Origin: Dillenia suffruticosa
Taxonomy: Eukaryota > Streptophyta > Magnoliopsida > Dilleniales > Dilleniaceae
Direction of reading: 5' to 3'
Assembly (NCBI GenBank): GCA_033439265.1
Contig: JAVTVX010000012.1
Location: 33,482,261 to 33,546,260 of the forward strand
DNA length: 64,000 nt
A program made the translations under genes and the position numbers. Below are positions 33,223-49,640 of the stretch, in pieces. Each line of letters starts with the position of its first letter. Position 1 is the first letter of the stretch. Under the pieces are notes generated by a model. That model saw only the letters and a list, made by a program, of their open reading frames with translations. It ran no database searches and had not been told where the DNA came from.

Positions 33223-36200
33223 GCTGAGATTGATGCAGTAGAGTTGAGCGGTAGGAAAAATAAGTAGTTTGGGAAAAATATACCTTGAATTTTCTTTCAG
33301 ATTTGAAATGGGTGTTATTATTTCAACTAATTGACCCATCATACGTCTTGAAAATTCACTCCGTGTAATAGTCAAATTAGATATGTCCCACATATCTACG
33401 TTTTAGTGTACATACATACATACATACATATATATATATATATTTATAGTTCTCGAACCTGTAGATGTTATGATATAATGGGAACACTTTCCAATAACTT
33501 ATTCAAGTAGACCATATCATATACTCTATTTAATTGAATTTTGGTTGACCATCTAACTTCACAACCACGCGTAAAAAACGAAATTAAACAAAAGTAGTAG
33601 TAGGTTGTTGAAGTTGGTCTCTTTATATCAAAAGTCAAGTTTGAGTTCGCTTATTAATTACAAAATTCAAGCTTGAGCAACTGTTACTGATCTAGTTGAG
33701 CTTGAAGGGCTTTTAAATAAGTAAATGCGAGCGATCCAAGTAGTATACTGCTCAAGGCCTACGCAGTTGATGTGATAGGCAAAATTTACGTATTTTGGAC
33801 ATGCCAAATTCAATTTGAGCTAAGTATTGTGTTGTTTCACGGTTCTCTGTCAAGAGAAGACATTTCATACGAAACACGAAAACTTTGGCCAGTCATTTTT
33901 GTTGAAATTTTGAAGGAAATGAGATGAGATAAAACTCAAAGAGATGTTGCAGAAGCTTGGATGATTGAAGGACGGTGATTTTGTGTGAGCAATGGAAGAA
34001 TTTTGAGGAGAAGATTCAAAGAAGATATAAAGTGTTGAAAAAAAAACAAGAGATACTAATTTTGAGATAATCCATACCATTAGTATGGTTGACCCATCTT
34101 ATTCATAAAGAATACTATGGTGGACATTTTTCTAATCCACTTGCTTATGATTCCAATTTGAAGCCATTCCATTAACTTAAATACATAAAATTAAAAAATT
34201 GTAGTTTAATATAAAAATATATAAAGACGTAAAATAATTGTCATCTTTTAGAAAAAATGTGTAGCCTACAATTCTATTTCGGGATCTTGTCGGTATATTA
34301 TATTATATTTAAGTTAAAGTAAAAAATTTTTAATAAAGGAATATTAATTTTACAAGAAAAACTAAATTAGTATAAAAATGATAAAAATAGTTATTATATC
34401 AACAACTTTTACATTTAAAAAATTTTTGCTTCTTCATTTTGTCTCTATCATTAAATATTTATTATTATTATTGTTATTATTCATCATCATCATCATCCGT
34501 TTACCGCTCGATAATTATATTGGTATTCGATAATTATATTAGGTATAATTAAATTCAATTCGAATCAAATTGAATTTTTAAAAATAAAACTCTCTTGACA
34601 TCTATTTTATCATATATAAAACTCGAATTCGAAACTTTATTTAAAAAATACAAATTTTTAATAGTGTATTTAAAACCGGATCGATTTGACCATGAACCGT
34701 TTTATAGTCCGTTTTAGTTTGTACTATTAAATCGGATAAAATCAAATCTTGTTAAAATCATTTAAATCTAATCAAAATTGGTAAAACTGATAAACCATTT
34801 AAACCAATATGACCTGGTTTTCATTGCAGTTAGTGTTTTTCATGTGTTACTAATACAAATTTATTTTTTTATATAGATATATTGATTTTATTTTATTTTA
34901 TTTTAAAATATATAATATACAAATTATATATATATATATATATATGATATTATGATAATATCATCTGACCATAAAATAGATCGACCGGTCTGACTAATAA
35001 TCAAGTAAATCGTACTAATTCGGTTTTAAAAACATTAGTTTTAATTGTCGTATCAACAAAAATTCCCGTGGTTAATTTACTGTGAAATAAGGTGAGATGT
35101 CAACTTCTACACCAGCATAAATTTGGCATATCCTTTAAATTTTAGCACACGATGGTTGGGGGGTGGGACCATATTCAATATTTCCATGGATAAAGGGTTC
35201 ATAGTTTCCTTAACCAATCAGTCATTAGAATCTTTTTTTTTTTTTTTTTTTTTTTTACGCTGAGGTAAGGAAATCAGTATTACAAAAATGAAATGAAAAC
35301 AAGTAATTTGAAGCTTTAAAGTCTATTAACTGAAAACGAATTGATGCGTATCCTAGTAGTTTACACATGCGTATCGTTTCGTATCCTAGTAGTTTATTGG
35401 AGCATTAATGTTCCTATCCTGTTTCAATCAAATGTAGTGCCGTCGCTTGTTTGCTTTAGATGTTTTGTCATATCTTTTCTCTTGACTTGGACTGCGCCAC
35501 CGATCCCCTTACTACTTTTCTCGGTTGGCTGGCTTGCAGAGCTTCTCGGTTGGCCCCTTACTACTTTTCTTTATACTGCAGCATGACGTCTCATGCACAA
35601 AACAACTTAGTGATAACATTTTAAAATATTTTAATATATTAAATTAATTAATATTTACATAAAAATCTTATATTTTTATATTTATATATTTTCATATTTA
35701 ATAAATTATTTATTTATTTAATTATAATTTTATTTTTATATTATTTGTTTTATGATTAATAATTACATACTTGATTATTTTAGATTTTTATTATAAAATA
35801 TAATAATTCTATCACAAAATAATTAATATTTATATAAAAATTCTATATTTATGCATTTATCTAATTTTTTGTTTCTTATATTCTTACAAAATATCTTATT
35901 TTCATACCCTTTTTTCATTTTGTTTTCATGCAACCTTGTCTTCTCTACGGTTTGAACTCTTACAAGTGTGAACAAGCCGAGGAAACTGGTTTTCAAGTTT
36001 GTTTATATACTAAACAATCTAAACCTTTTATAGAAATAATCCTAAAAGGCACATTTACATTTAGTGTTTCCTCATTTAATTAACGAGTCTAATATTTGTA
36101 TTTGTGGTGGGGTGCAAAATAAAAGAGCTGGCCCAAGAGACGCTCAAGTACGAATGGGCTCATTGGCAGCCCAACTAGGAACTTGATTTTCAACCTTTAG

Positions 36201-37223
36201 GATTTTGAAGCAGCACACAATCATTTAGGCCCCATTTTTTTTTACCTAACACCGGTAGGGTTCTGCTCCGATTAATACAATTTAAATATCTATAGAAGTT
36301 TTTTTTGAAAAACAATTTTCTCAATATAATCTTTTTATTCTTAAATTTTGAATTCTTAAGTTTTGATTAAAAGATTTAATATCTTATCTCACTAAATTGA
36401 TTATTTGTTAATTTTAGAGTTCATTTTTGAAAAAAGAGAAAAAGTCACATTTGGCTCCCCTCGATTCAATCCACTTCAAATTCATATAATCTGGCATAAC
36501 ACGTATCCACTTTATACTATTTTTAATCATAGATTAATCATAATTTTTTTAAACATCTTATGATTGTTTAAAACATCAAGTTGCTTTCTGAATACACATT
36601 TTAAGGTTTTCAAAGGAATAGTCTATTGGTATAAATCCCCCTCCCCTAATCAATTTTGATTACATACCTATTTCAGGTGTTACTTCCAGATTTAAATTTT
36701 TGTACAAAAAAAAAATACACATTTTAAGTTTACTTTTATTACATACCTATTTCAATTTTGCTGCTATTTTTTAGGTGTTTTTAATTTTTCTTTTGATGTC
36801 TAAAATCAATTTCACTTTTCAACCATAGAAATTCAAAGGGATTGCAGGAGAAATCAGATCTCCTTGATTTCATACTTGATTATTTCTTTAATTATTCATA
36901 CCTATGACTTGATTTATTACAACGCTGAAGGCTACTAGACCTATGACCCTAACCGCAGCCCTTCATCCCCATCTAGGGGTGTTCCAAGTTTAGGACTAGA
37001 CCAGACCAATATAATCTTACGGCACACCCTACCACAAAAAAAAAAAAAACAAAAAAAAAGTCTTATGGCACACATGCATGGTAGTAGCCACGTCTCTAGC
37101 TGATCTATCACGGGAATGTATAAAGAAAGAAAACTAATAAGCTAGGTGGTGGAAAGAGAATCGAGACGAGGGAGATGAATTTTCTAGAGGTGCATCTTTC
37201 TTATTCTTCTTATTCTTCTTCTT
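33223..37223. other. Upstream region of gene D and unit 2 of the large duplication
   Basis: No gene was seen. 34080-37012 aligns with 22915-25957, interrupted there by the hAT element. 33500-33720 resembles 56990-57170 upstream of gene F. 35617-35935 resembles 56650-56975, so some promoter-proximal DNA is shared between D and F. A CATA/TA microsatellite lies at 33412-33445, about 200 bp before the D start codon. Confidence 0.6.
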
Positions 37224-39767
37224 CACTACAAAAAAAATACGCTTTTAGTTACGAATTTTTACGACGGAAAATATTCGTCGCTATTTTGCGACGAATTTAA
37301 CGATATAAACATTTTCGTCGCTAATTTATCACAAAATTTGTAATAAAAAGGAAGTCGTGGCTAAATTAGCGATGGACACATCATTCGTAACAAAATTCGT
37401 CACTAATTAGTGACGAAAAAATTTTCGTGTCTAAATTCGTTGTTAATTGACAACAAAAAATTTTTCCTTGCAAATTTCGTCGCTAAATAGCGACGAATAA
37501 TATTTCGTGACTAAATTTTGCCATGGATTTAAAATCCGTCGCAAAATTTAATCTTTTTTAAATAGAATTTTATTTTTTTATTTTTCTTTTTACTTTATTA
37601 ATATGTAATATTTAAGTTAAAAATTAATTTAGAGACGGATTTGTTTTCCGTCGCTAGACGAAATCCCAATCCTGCTAAGTTTTTTATATATAATTAAATA
37701 AAATATAATATCAATATAATATTTAAATTAAAAAATTAATTTAGCAACGACGAAATTTATCCGTTGGTAATTTAGCGACGGATTTTCAAATCCGTTGCTA
37801 TTGCTGATTTAGCGACGGATTCCAAATCCGTCACTGAAGATTATTTTATTTTTATTTTATTTTAATAATTTCAGCGACGGATTTGGAAATCCGTCACTGA
37901 ATTTTATCTTTTTTAATTAGAATTTTATTTTATTTTATTTTATTTTATTAATTTATATTAACAAATCATATTATTATTTTATAATATTTTAATTTACATT
38001 TTATTTTATTATATTATATTTCATTTTTTTAGAAGAATAATATTATTTAATTTTTAAAAAAACCATATATTTTATTTTATTTAAATTATATATATATTAA
38101 TTAATTTATTACTTTTTTTCTTTTTTTGTTCTATTTAATATTTTTTATTATTATATAGGTAACTTTTATTTTATTTGTATTATTTTATTCAATAATATAA
38201 ATTTTTTAATTAAATATTAATCCGTCAGGACCGCGAGCTTGCACGGGCGCCGACGCATGCATGCACGGGCGCCCGCGCCTACCTGCATGGGCGCCCGCGC
38301 CCCAGCTGGCGCGCGCCTGCCTGGGCGCCCACGCCTGGTGGGGCGTGCTTGCCTGGGCGCCCTTCATTGTTTTAATACTAAAAAATATTAATAAAATGCA
38401 ATTTAAGGGATTCAAACCTTAGATTTCGGATTTGAACAGAATATATATCACCACTACACCACCGCTTAGTATTGTCTGATAATTTTTTTTTTCTTCCTCC
38501 TCATTTGTTTTCTATTCTCACTTTTTTTTTCCTTCCTCTTACTCTCATCTCTATTTTTTTTTCCTTTCTATTCTCATTTCTTATATATAATAATTATATT
38601 ATAACGAATAAAAATATTTTGTGAATAAATATATAGATTTTTTAAATTATTAATATATTATAATTTATTGATAATTATAATTTTATAGTTTTGAGATGGA
38701 TTAAAAAAATAAAAATGAAAAAAAATAATAAAATAATAAAATAAAAGAAAAAAGAAGAAATCAAAAATATAATATTAATATTTTTTTTAATTAATTTATT
38801 ATTTTATTTTAAATTAGTATTTTATTATTTTTTATTGTATTAAAAATTATCATATTTATTATTTTTAATTAATATTATTTTATGTTGGTGGTATAAATAA
38901 AAAAAATTATTATATTTATTATTTTAAATTGTTATTATATATTATTTTATTATTATTAGAAAAATGTGAAGAAAAGATAATAAATAATAATAATAAAAAT
39001 TTATATCACATAATATCCTTTGGTTTTGTGGTTTACAAGTTACGTGTGCGTGCAGGAGTTCGGAGTTCGAACCACGGTGGAGGTAGAAGGCAAAGCGGCA
39101 TTTTCCAAGAGTTGATGCTGGAGCACCTGTTGGAGCGCCTGAGTGGGGGTGCTGGCTGGGCGGGCAGGTTGCAGGTTGGTGTTGGCTCAGGCGGGCGTGG
39201 CCATCCAGGCACGTGCTGGCTCGGGTGGGCAAGGGCGGCACGTGCGCTCCCTGGACATTTCGACGAATTTGAAATTAGCGACGGATTTGGAATCCGCCGC
39301 TGAATTTAGCGACGGATTTGGAATCTAGCGACGGATTTTTTTATTCGTTGCTAAATTAGGGACGGATAATTTTTTGACAAATATTTTTTTTCTAAATTAG
39401 CGATGGATTTTAGCGACAAAAATTATCTGTCGCTAAATTTAGCGACGAATTTTAGATTTTCGTCGCTAAATTTAGCAACGGATTTTTTTTATGTCTCTAA
39501 TTTAGCGACGAATAATTTTTCGTCGCTAAATTTTGTGACGAATTTTACCGACGAAAAATTATTTGTCGCTAAATTTAGCGACGGATTTCAAATTTTCGTC
39601 GCTAAATTTAACGACGGATTTCTAATTTTCATCGCTAAATTTTTGTGACGCGTTATTAGCGATGAAAAATTTTTTATCACTAAATCCGTCACTAATGTTT
39701 TTAACGACGAATTTTTTTAAAATTTTCGTCGCTAAATTTGTGGCGAAAATACTGTTTTTTTGTAGTG
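37224..39767. mobile_element. Complete non-autonomous CACTA transposon, 2544 bp
   Basis: It begins CACTACAAAAAAAATACGC and ends with the inverted counterpart ...CTGTTTTTTTGTAGTG. The 3-bp target duplication CTT flanks it (37221-37223 and 39768-39770). Dense subterminal AGCGACGGA / TCCGTCGCTA motifs lie at both ends. The paralogous unit at about 28175-28215 has the continuous, uninserted sequence. The interior has two GC-rich islands (38220-38365 and 39100-39260) around AT-rich filler. No transposase was found. Confidence 0.93.
38220..38365. repeat. GC-rich GGGCGCCC-type repeat island inside the CACTA element
   Basis: Five or more units built on GGGCGCCCGCGCC interrupt otherwise AT-rich DNA. 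A related but less regular GC-rich island is at 39100-39260. The open frames over these islands are not convincing genes. Confidence 0.7.
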
Positions 39768-39835
39768 CTTCTTTTTCTTCTTCAAACTATCGGCAATTTC
39801 TTTCAGTATGGTTTGATTTTAAAGTCCAGTTAAAG

Positions 39836-40028
39836 ACCAATTATTTGTTGGTGTAGTGGAAAGGATACTAGCATCCCATACCAAGAACTGTGGTTCGAAT
39901 TTTGGTAGTAGTAAAAATGACGTTGGAAGAGTTCCCTCAAGATTGGGATCCAACAGCAACTAGGTCGAGATTAGTTAGAGTAAAATTCTGGATATTCAGT
40001 GGTGGATCAAGTTCATAAGGACAAAAAA
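39836..40028 (+). mobile_element. Putative tRNA-derived SINE
   Basis: A-box TGGTGTAGTGG (39849-39859) and B-box GGTTCGAATTT (39892-39902) have tRNA-like spacing. The segment ends in an A-run. Flanking similarity AAAGTCCAGTTAA (39821) / AAAGTCCGGTTAA (40029) may be a target duplication. The paralogous unit near 28240-28290 is shorter, but its alignment is not clean enough to be decisive. Confidence 0.45.
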
Positions 40029-40358
40029 AAAGTCCGGTTAAGGAAGAGGAAATGGATTAATGGCCCGATTAGGCTTTTGAACAAGCTGGTCTTGGTTTAA
40101 TTCCAGGCGAAACTGGCCCAGGAGGAGGCCTACCCCCACCGTGGGACCCCAAACGGGTTTAGCTGCTTTTCTCAAACCCACTAAGCTTATTCAAGCTTAA
40201 ATGGATCACGAGAAAAGGCAGATCCTGACATGTTGGGTGAAAAAAGATTCATGCAATTGAATCCTACTGTCTATAAGACTTTTAGGACTCTGTTACAAAA
40301 CTTGAGAAGGTTAATGCTTTTTTTTTTTTTTTTTTTTGGTACCGAAGGTTAATGCTTT

Positions 40359-40442
40359 TTATTGAGCTTTAACACTAGTGATGGTCACATGATTCCCGGA
40401 ATAATGACCAACGTTGTTTATATTTTTGTTAAGGCTACTACG
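40359..40442 (-). pseudogene. 3'-terminal stub of a gene-D-like receptor kinase
   Basis: The last about 27 codons of exon 7 (ending [11 protein letters not shown] and TAA at 40361-40359) match gene D nearly exactly. Homology stops at about 40442, where gypsy-derived DNA begins. The rest of that gene copy is gone. The 28050-28650 homology shows it is the end of the second duplication unit. A 13-bp ACGTTGTTTATAT repeat brackets the breakpoint. Confidence 0.8.
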
Positions 40443-42970
40443 TTGTTTATATCTTCTAAAGACATACCTAAATTAGAAAATTATGAAAGTGCTGGTGGTG
40501 GTTTATTAAAACATTGAGGTGAATATTTTGACCGTTCTCCTTGGTTTTCATAACTCAAATTTGGATGATCTCTCCATCCAAAATTATAATGGTCGGAGAA
40601 AGAATTATACGTACATTGAGATTGATCGGGAAATCTTCCTACAACATTTACTTATTGAGTGAAATCTTTTTGTAAATATAGACACACATCCGTAGGATAT
40701 CCTGGAATTGAACATATACCATAAACCTTGGTTGTTTGCATTTACCCTGCAGCCAACTGACGAATCAAAACAGTTAGTTCAGAAATTTGATTTTCAAGAT
40801 TTGAGTGATTTACCTCATTAACGGGTTTTGTAACTCCATCCACTCTCATCCCAAATTATTAAGAATTTATGCCATATTTGAGATTAACTGTCTGGATTTT
40901 TCAAGGGTTTTATTGACCAAAACTTCTCAACTAGATGCATGTATCATACTCTTATCCATGGATAGAAATTTTTCATAAAAATATTGTACCAAGAACTGAT
41001 CCGGTATTTGATGATGTAAGCAACTAGCACAAAATTGTTTGAATCTCTCAAAATATTCATATAGCATCTCTCCGCCAATCTATCTGATCACATATATTTC
41101 CTTTCTGATCTTGGCAACCCTAGATGCAGGTAAAAAATTCTTTAGAAATAGTTTATGTATTCCATTCCATGTATTTATCGAACCAAGAGGTAGATAGTAC
41201 AAGCAATCTTTTGCCTTATCTTTTAAGGAAAAGGGAAATGCCCTCAATTTGATTTGTTCCCCGGTCACACCTTCGGACTTCATACTCTAACAAACAAAGT
41301 GGAATTCCTTCAAATGTTTATGTAGATTCTCACCTGAAAGACCACAAAAAATAACAAGTAAATGCATCAGAGCAAATTTAAGTTTGAATACTACCTCAAG
41401 AGTTGGGCATTAAATGCACAATTAATTCAGATTTGATGCAGCCAACTCCTTCAGATCAATCTCTAAATTTACCCTCCAATGTAGCTTATCTTTCCTCTGT
41501 CTAGCCTCTTTTCTTAAACGACGAACAATTTTCTCGATTTTGGGAATATATTTCAATTTACATTCTTAAGAAGAACGATCATAAAATAAAGAGGTCAGCA
41601 ACACAAGTAAAAAAAAAAAGACAAATTAAGAAATTAAAATAGTTGTCCAGCAACGACGCCAAAATTTGGACGGATTTGTCGAAACCCTCAAATTAATACC
41701 GATTTTCCCGATGCAAACAAACTTGGAGCAATAGTGGTACCAAATCGAATCTCACGGAAACTAAATTAACTTAACTTTTTAGTAATTGCCAAAATAAAAT
41801 AAAGGAGTTTATCAAATAAATTTTTAACTCAAAAATTAATAACCTAAAATTAAGAGACAAATCAATTACGCAAAAATATTGAAAATTAGAAAAAAAAAAT
41901 TCAATTTTCCAAGTCCTGATTCAAAGGTTCACACATTTGATTGTTTTACTGATTATTGGTAAAAAATAATCGATTGGATACGATAATATTACGTATCAAT
42001 ATAATGATAAGATTAAGTTTTATGAAAATAGTTAAACCAATATACAAATAATTGGGATAGCTGCAATTATTTAATTTTATTTTATCGATTCCTTAAATTA
42101 AATATGAATATTAGTAAAAGACCCATAAACATAAATAACTCAATTGCTACTTGTATCATTCATTCATGATAATTACGGATCACTAAAATCCTATATAACA
42201 ATAGAAAAATTAATATTAAATTAAATTGTTAGATTAATAAATAGCAATCTTTCATGTAAATAAATCAAGAATCGACAAATAGTTGAATTAAAATAGCAAG
42301 AAATTGAATGAAACACATAACCTCATAATAAAAACAATCAAATGAAAATTCTTCTTGAATCAAATGAAAAAACTAATCAGGCGGAAACCATGTTCTTAAA
42401 ATCACCAAAAGAAAGAAAAAAAAAATGTTCTTGAAAGAAAAGAAAAAAAAACTAATACCTAAAATCTTCCACTCTTTGATACTTCTTCCTTTTCTTTGTA
42501 GGCCTAAATTTAATGCCTTGAACCATTTAACTCCAAATTGCCTTCTTAAATCCACTTTGAATCAATTTTTCAATTTCGATCCTCTAAAAATAAAAAATCA
42601 TAAAAATCATTTATTAAAGCAATAATCAATTCAAAATCAAATTATAATGTTAATAATAAATTTAACATTTCGCACGTTATCAAAAAGCCTATGGAATGAC
42701 ATTTTTTTGTTTTCTTTGCATGTCGCGCGTTGGAACGCTTGCCAGTTACACAAAATTTGCGATACCAGCCAAGCGTGGCATAGCCACACTTTGCCATCTT
42801 TCTGGAGCAGGTCAGAAATCGTCTTGCTAAACTTAGCGAACACTGATATGTGTGCGTTGCAAAATTTTCTGATGGAGTATTTTCCGGTGCAGAGGTCTTG
42901 GTTGTGGTTGTCGTCGCTGGTTGCAAAAGTGCGTCATTATTGTCATTTTTTTTAGCGAAGAAATGGAACA
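40443..42970 (-). mobile_element. Ty3/gypsy retrotransposon remnant (Athila/Tat-like 5' portion)
   Basis: On the minus strand, a gag segment at 41283-41080 contains AFPFSLKDKAKDCLYYLP, the Retrotrans_gag pattern. At 41661-41647 the sequence TGGCGTCGTTGCTGG resembles the tRNA-Asp primer-binding site used by such elements. DNA to the right (about 41667-42970) would then be the 5' LTR, though its outer end was not fixed. The element stops at 40443 inside or before gag, so no pol remains. Confidence 0.65.
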
Positions 42971-43131
42971 GTAATAGCCTACACCACTTTCAATCAACCA
43001 TGAATTCCCATTCAAAAATGTTTCAAAGGCATTCATTCAAAAATCCTCAAAAAATATAACAGTCTTGATCTCATACAAATGTTGCTGTTATGCAATTCTT
43101 GCAGCATCAATGGACCCATTGAATTTTTCCT

Positions 43132-46479
<3,348 letters not shown>

Positions 46480-46649
46480 TTTTGGGCTCTCGTCTGAATT
46501 GTGGAAGGAGAGGCTCAAAGTCCAACCGCTTGGAAAACATTATCGTTGATAAGACTGTTATGGTTCAAAGAATCTCAAATGTCATTTGTAGACTTCCAAA
46601 ATTGAGAGAAGACTATTCTTCCTTCTTTGACTTGTCTTTATCACTAGTC

Positions 46650-49112
46650 AAATTTAACATAAAAATTATAAAAGAGAAAACAGTATTTCTTTAGGGTGTT
46701 ATAAATGTTTTAATTTTAATAAGGGGACAAATATGGCTCTAATAGACCAAGAGCTTTGACCGGAGTGACTATGGAAATAAGTTGAAACTCTTATTTTAAG
46801 GATAAATAAATAAATAGAATATATAAAAAATAACTAAATAAAAGATATGAAGCTAATACAAAAATAACGTCTCAACTTGATCAATGGCATTACTGCTTTA
46901 CTCTATTTCTCTTGTACTATTTCTCTATTACTGCTTTACAAAAACACATACTTGGTTGGCATGTTGCATCCATGTCTTCAAGTTACTTGGTGCATACAAT
47001 TTAACCAAACAAATTATGGAAAGTCTTTCTTTCAAATCATATGTATAAAAAAAATAGGAATCGGGAGAATTTTATTTCTTAAAAAATCAATTCGATTCAA
47101 ATCAAAATTTAATTAGATTTGTACCGATAATTTATTAAATATATATATAATTTGAGCAAGTATGAGCCAATGTGCCTTACAAGTCAGAGGAATTGGACAA
47201 ATTTATGCAATATTAAGTCAAAAGAAAAAGAATGCAAAAAAACAAAAATTGTCTCACAAGTTTTAGAGTACATATTTTCTCTACTTTAAATAAATTATGT
47301 AAAATGAACCGGATCAGAGTTTTCTGTTCCATCGCAATTATTGGTCTCTGCCAGTCAAATGGTCCAAATTGCTTCGCCAGCTACACCAATTGCATCTGTT
47401 TTTGCTTTTCGGGTGAGGAAAGCTTTGATGACACGTGTAGTTAATTATTGCCCTGTAGGGTCGTCTTTTTGGTAGCCACAGAACAAATTAATATAAAGAG
47501 AACAAATTATCGTTGCATAAATCAGCTATTCCACCAATTTCAAGAATAACTCAATTATTTCATTAACCCCAACCTTACCCACAATAACTTCTAAATATTA
47601 TAATAAATAAATCAATTAAATAAACATACATACAATTATTAACTTAATAGTTTTTTTTTTTTTTTTTTTTTTAAGTTCAAAAGTGACGAGTCACATAATT
47701 TGGCAGCTCTCTCTTCTCCATGGCGTCGAATCCTAGTAAAATTTAACATAAAAATTATAGAAGTGAAAACACTATTTTTTTAGTTAGGGTGATATAAATG
47801 TTTTAATTTTAATAAGGGGACAAAAATAGCTCCAATAGACCGAGAGTTTTGATCCGAGTGAGTGGAAATGAGTTGAAACTCGTACTGATATTAAAGATTC
47901 TAAATACCCTTGTTCGAGTTTTCCTTCCAAAAATAAAATAAAAGATATGAAGCTAATGCAAAATCAACGTCTCATCTTGATCAACAGCATATCTGCTTAT
48001 ATTTAATCTATTTCTCTTGTACTATTTAAGGGCATTCATCAAAACTATATATATACTTGGATTGCATGTTCCATGTCATCAAGTTGCTTAATGCATACAA
48101 TTTGAGCAAGTCTTTTATATAAGGTATCAATTTTTAATATTGTATATGACAAAATAAATATCAAAAAAACTTTTATCTTTTAAGAGATTAATTCGACTTA
48201 AAATAAATTTACTTAGATTTAATGGTGGTCAGCGATACATATAATTTATAAATATATATATATTTTAAGTAAGTATGAGTCAATTTGCCTTGCAAGTGAG
48301 AAGAGTTGGACAAATTTATGCAATATTAAGTCATAAGAAAAAGATTGTTAAAAAAAAAAAAAGTTTCTCACAAGTTTTGGAGTGCAAATTTGGGATAAGA
48401 ATGCGGGATCTGAGTCGTCTTTCCCATCGCATTGATTGGCATCTGCTGGTCACATGCCCCAAATTTCTTCGCCCACCACCTCAATTGCATCTGCTTTTCG
48501 ATATTTGGTGACTTTTAGGAGAGGAAAGCTTTGATTACCCATAGAAAAAATGGAAATTGATATAAAATAATACAAAAAATGATATCTTATAAAAATATAA
48601 AATTATGAAGATTTTTTTATAAATATAAATTATTTTAACAAATTAGATTCAGTTCAAATGACACCAATCTTCCTTCCCTTATAATGGGTTTGAGTTCGAC
48701 TCTCACTATGAATCAAAAAAATAAATTATTTTATAAAAATAATAGAATAGTTATATTTTATAATAAAATTTTAAAATATAATTAATAATTATAAAATTAA
48801 ATAACATAAAAAAATAAAAATCACGATTAAATAAATAAAGAAATCATTAAATATGAAAAACTATATAAATATAAAAATATATAAAAATTTTTATATAAAT
48901 ATTAATTAATTTAACAGTAAAACAAAAAATATTTATGACAGGGGAAGAGAAGTTTTCGTACATCAATTGATTATATATGTGGTTAATTATTGCCCTACTT
49001 ATATATAGATGGAGAAAAAAGGGTTGACTTTTTTTTATTTTTTCTCAAGTCGGGTAATCAAGCCACATAATTTGGTAGCTCTGTCTTATCTGTCGCCTCG
49101 AACTCTAGTATC
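46650..49112. repeat. Tandem duplication upstream of gene E
   Basis: Unit 1 (46650-47737) and unit 2 (47738 to about 49112) align over most of their length. Shared landmarks are AATTTAACATAAAAATTAT at the start and CATAATTTGG(C/T)AGCTCT at the end. Unit 2 carries an extra AT-rich stretch of about 420 bp (48546-48965) with a tRNA-like GAGTTCGACTC motif. No gene was seen in either unit. Confidence 0.75.
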
Positions 49113-49339
49113 AGAAGGGTTTAGTTATAAAATCTCTAACCTATCAATGTATTACCAAAGTTATCTAATAAAAGCCCTTGAAATGGAATCAAGACATTGA
49201 TATCGAGTCTCACCTACTCGTTAAGGTTGAAGAGTTTATGAGTAAGAAGATAACATCCATGTTTTTTAAAAATGTAATAAAGATCTTTAGACAATATACA
49301 TTTGGCAAGCGAGAGAAGTTTGAAAAGTTAAAAGACGAA

Positions 49340-49640
49340 CACCCAGACGGGGACATACCACAATCTGAGTATGGAGTAATGTCCATCAATTCCCCAAATC
49401 AAATTATGCAGAGTGTTTCCTTTTTCTCTTCCATCAACGAGCACTCGAATAAAGCAGCTTTGCTACTAGGGTTACAACTACTGTAAGGCCCACAGGGACC
49501 ATTTGGCATATAATTACATAGGGCCAAATCTTTCCTCCGCAAACAGCCGCAATAGAGCAACGAAGTATCTTTCCGTTCTCCAGAATTTTCTCTCACGTTC
49601 TTCACCGCCCATGGCAGCAAATTACAAACGAAATCTGAAA
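49340..49640 (-). pseudogene. EGF/PAN scrap of another S-domain receptor
   Basis: On the minus strand, PCGPYSSCNPSSKAALFECS (EGF-like region) is followed directly by LCII, a stop where the family has Trp, and FGELMDI. About 90 codons between the EGF and PAN parts are deleted. No lectin or kinase part is recognisable next to it. 49715-50163 to its right repeats at 62740-63114. Confidence 0.72.

Noticed and set aside
33223..33393. Upstream in-frame extension of the gene D exon 1 frame
   Set aside because: The ATG at 33222 gives the signal peptide and the 1264-nt exon 1 shared by all intact genes. The same logic rejects 56306 for F and disfavours 46518 for E.
38929..39328. 124-aa open frame inside the CACTA element
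   Set aside because: It spans AT-rich filler and a GC-rich repeat island with no motif; not a transposase.
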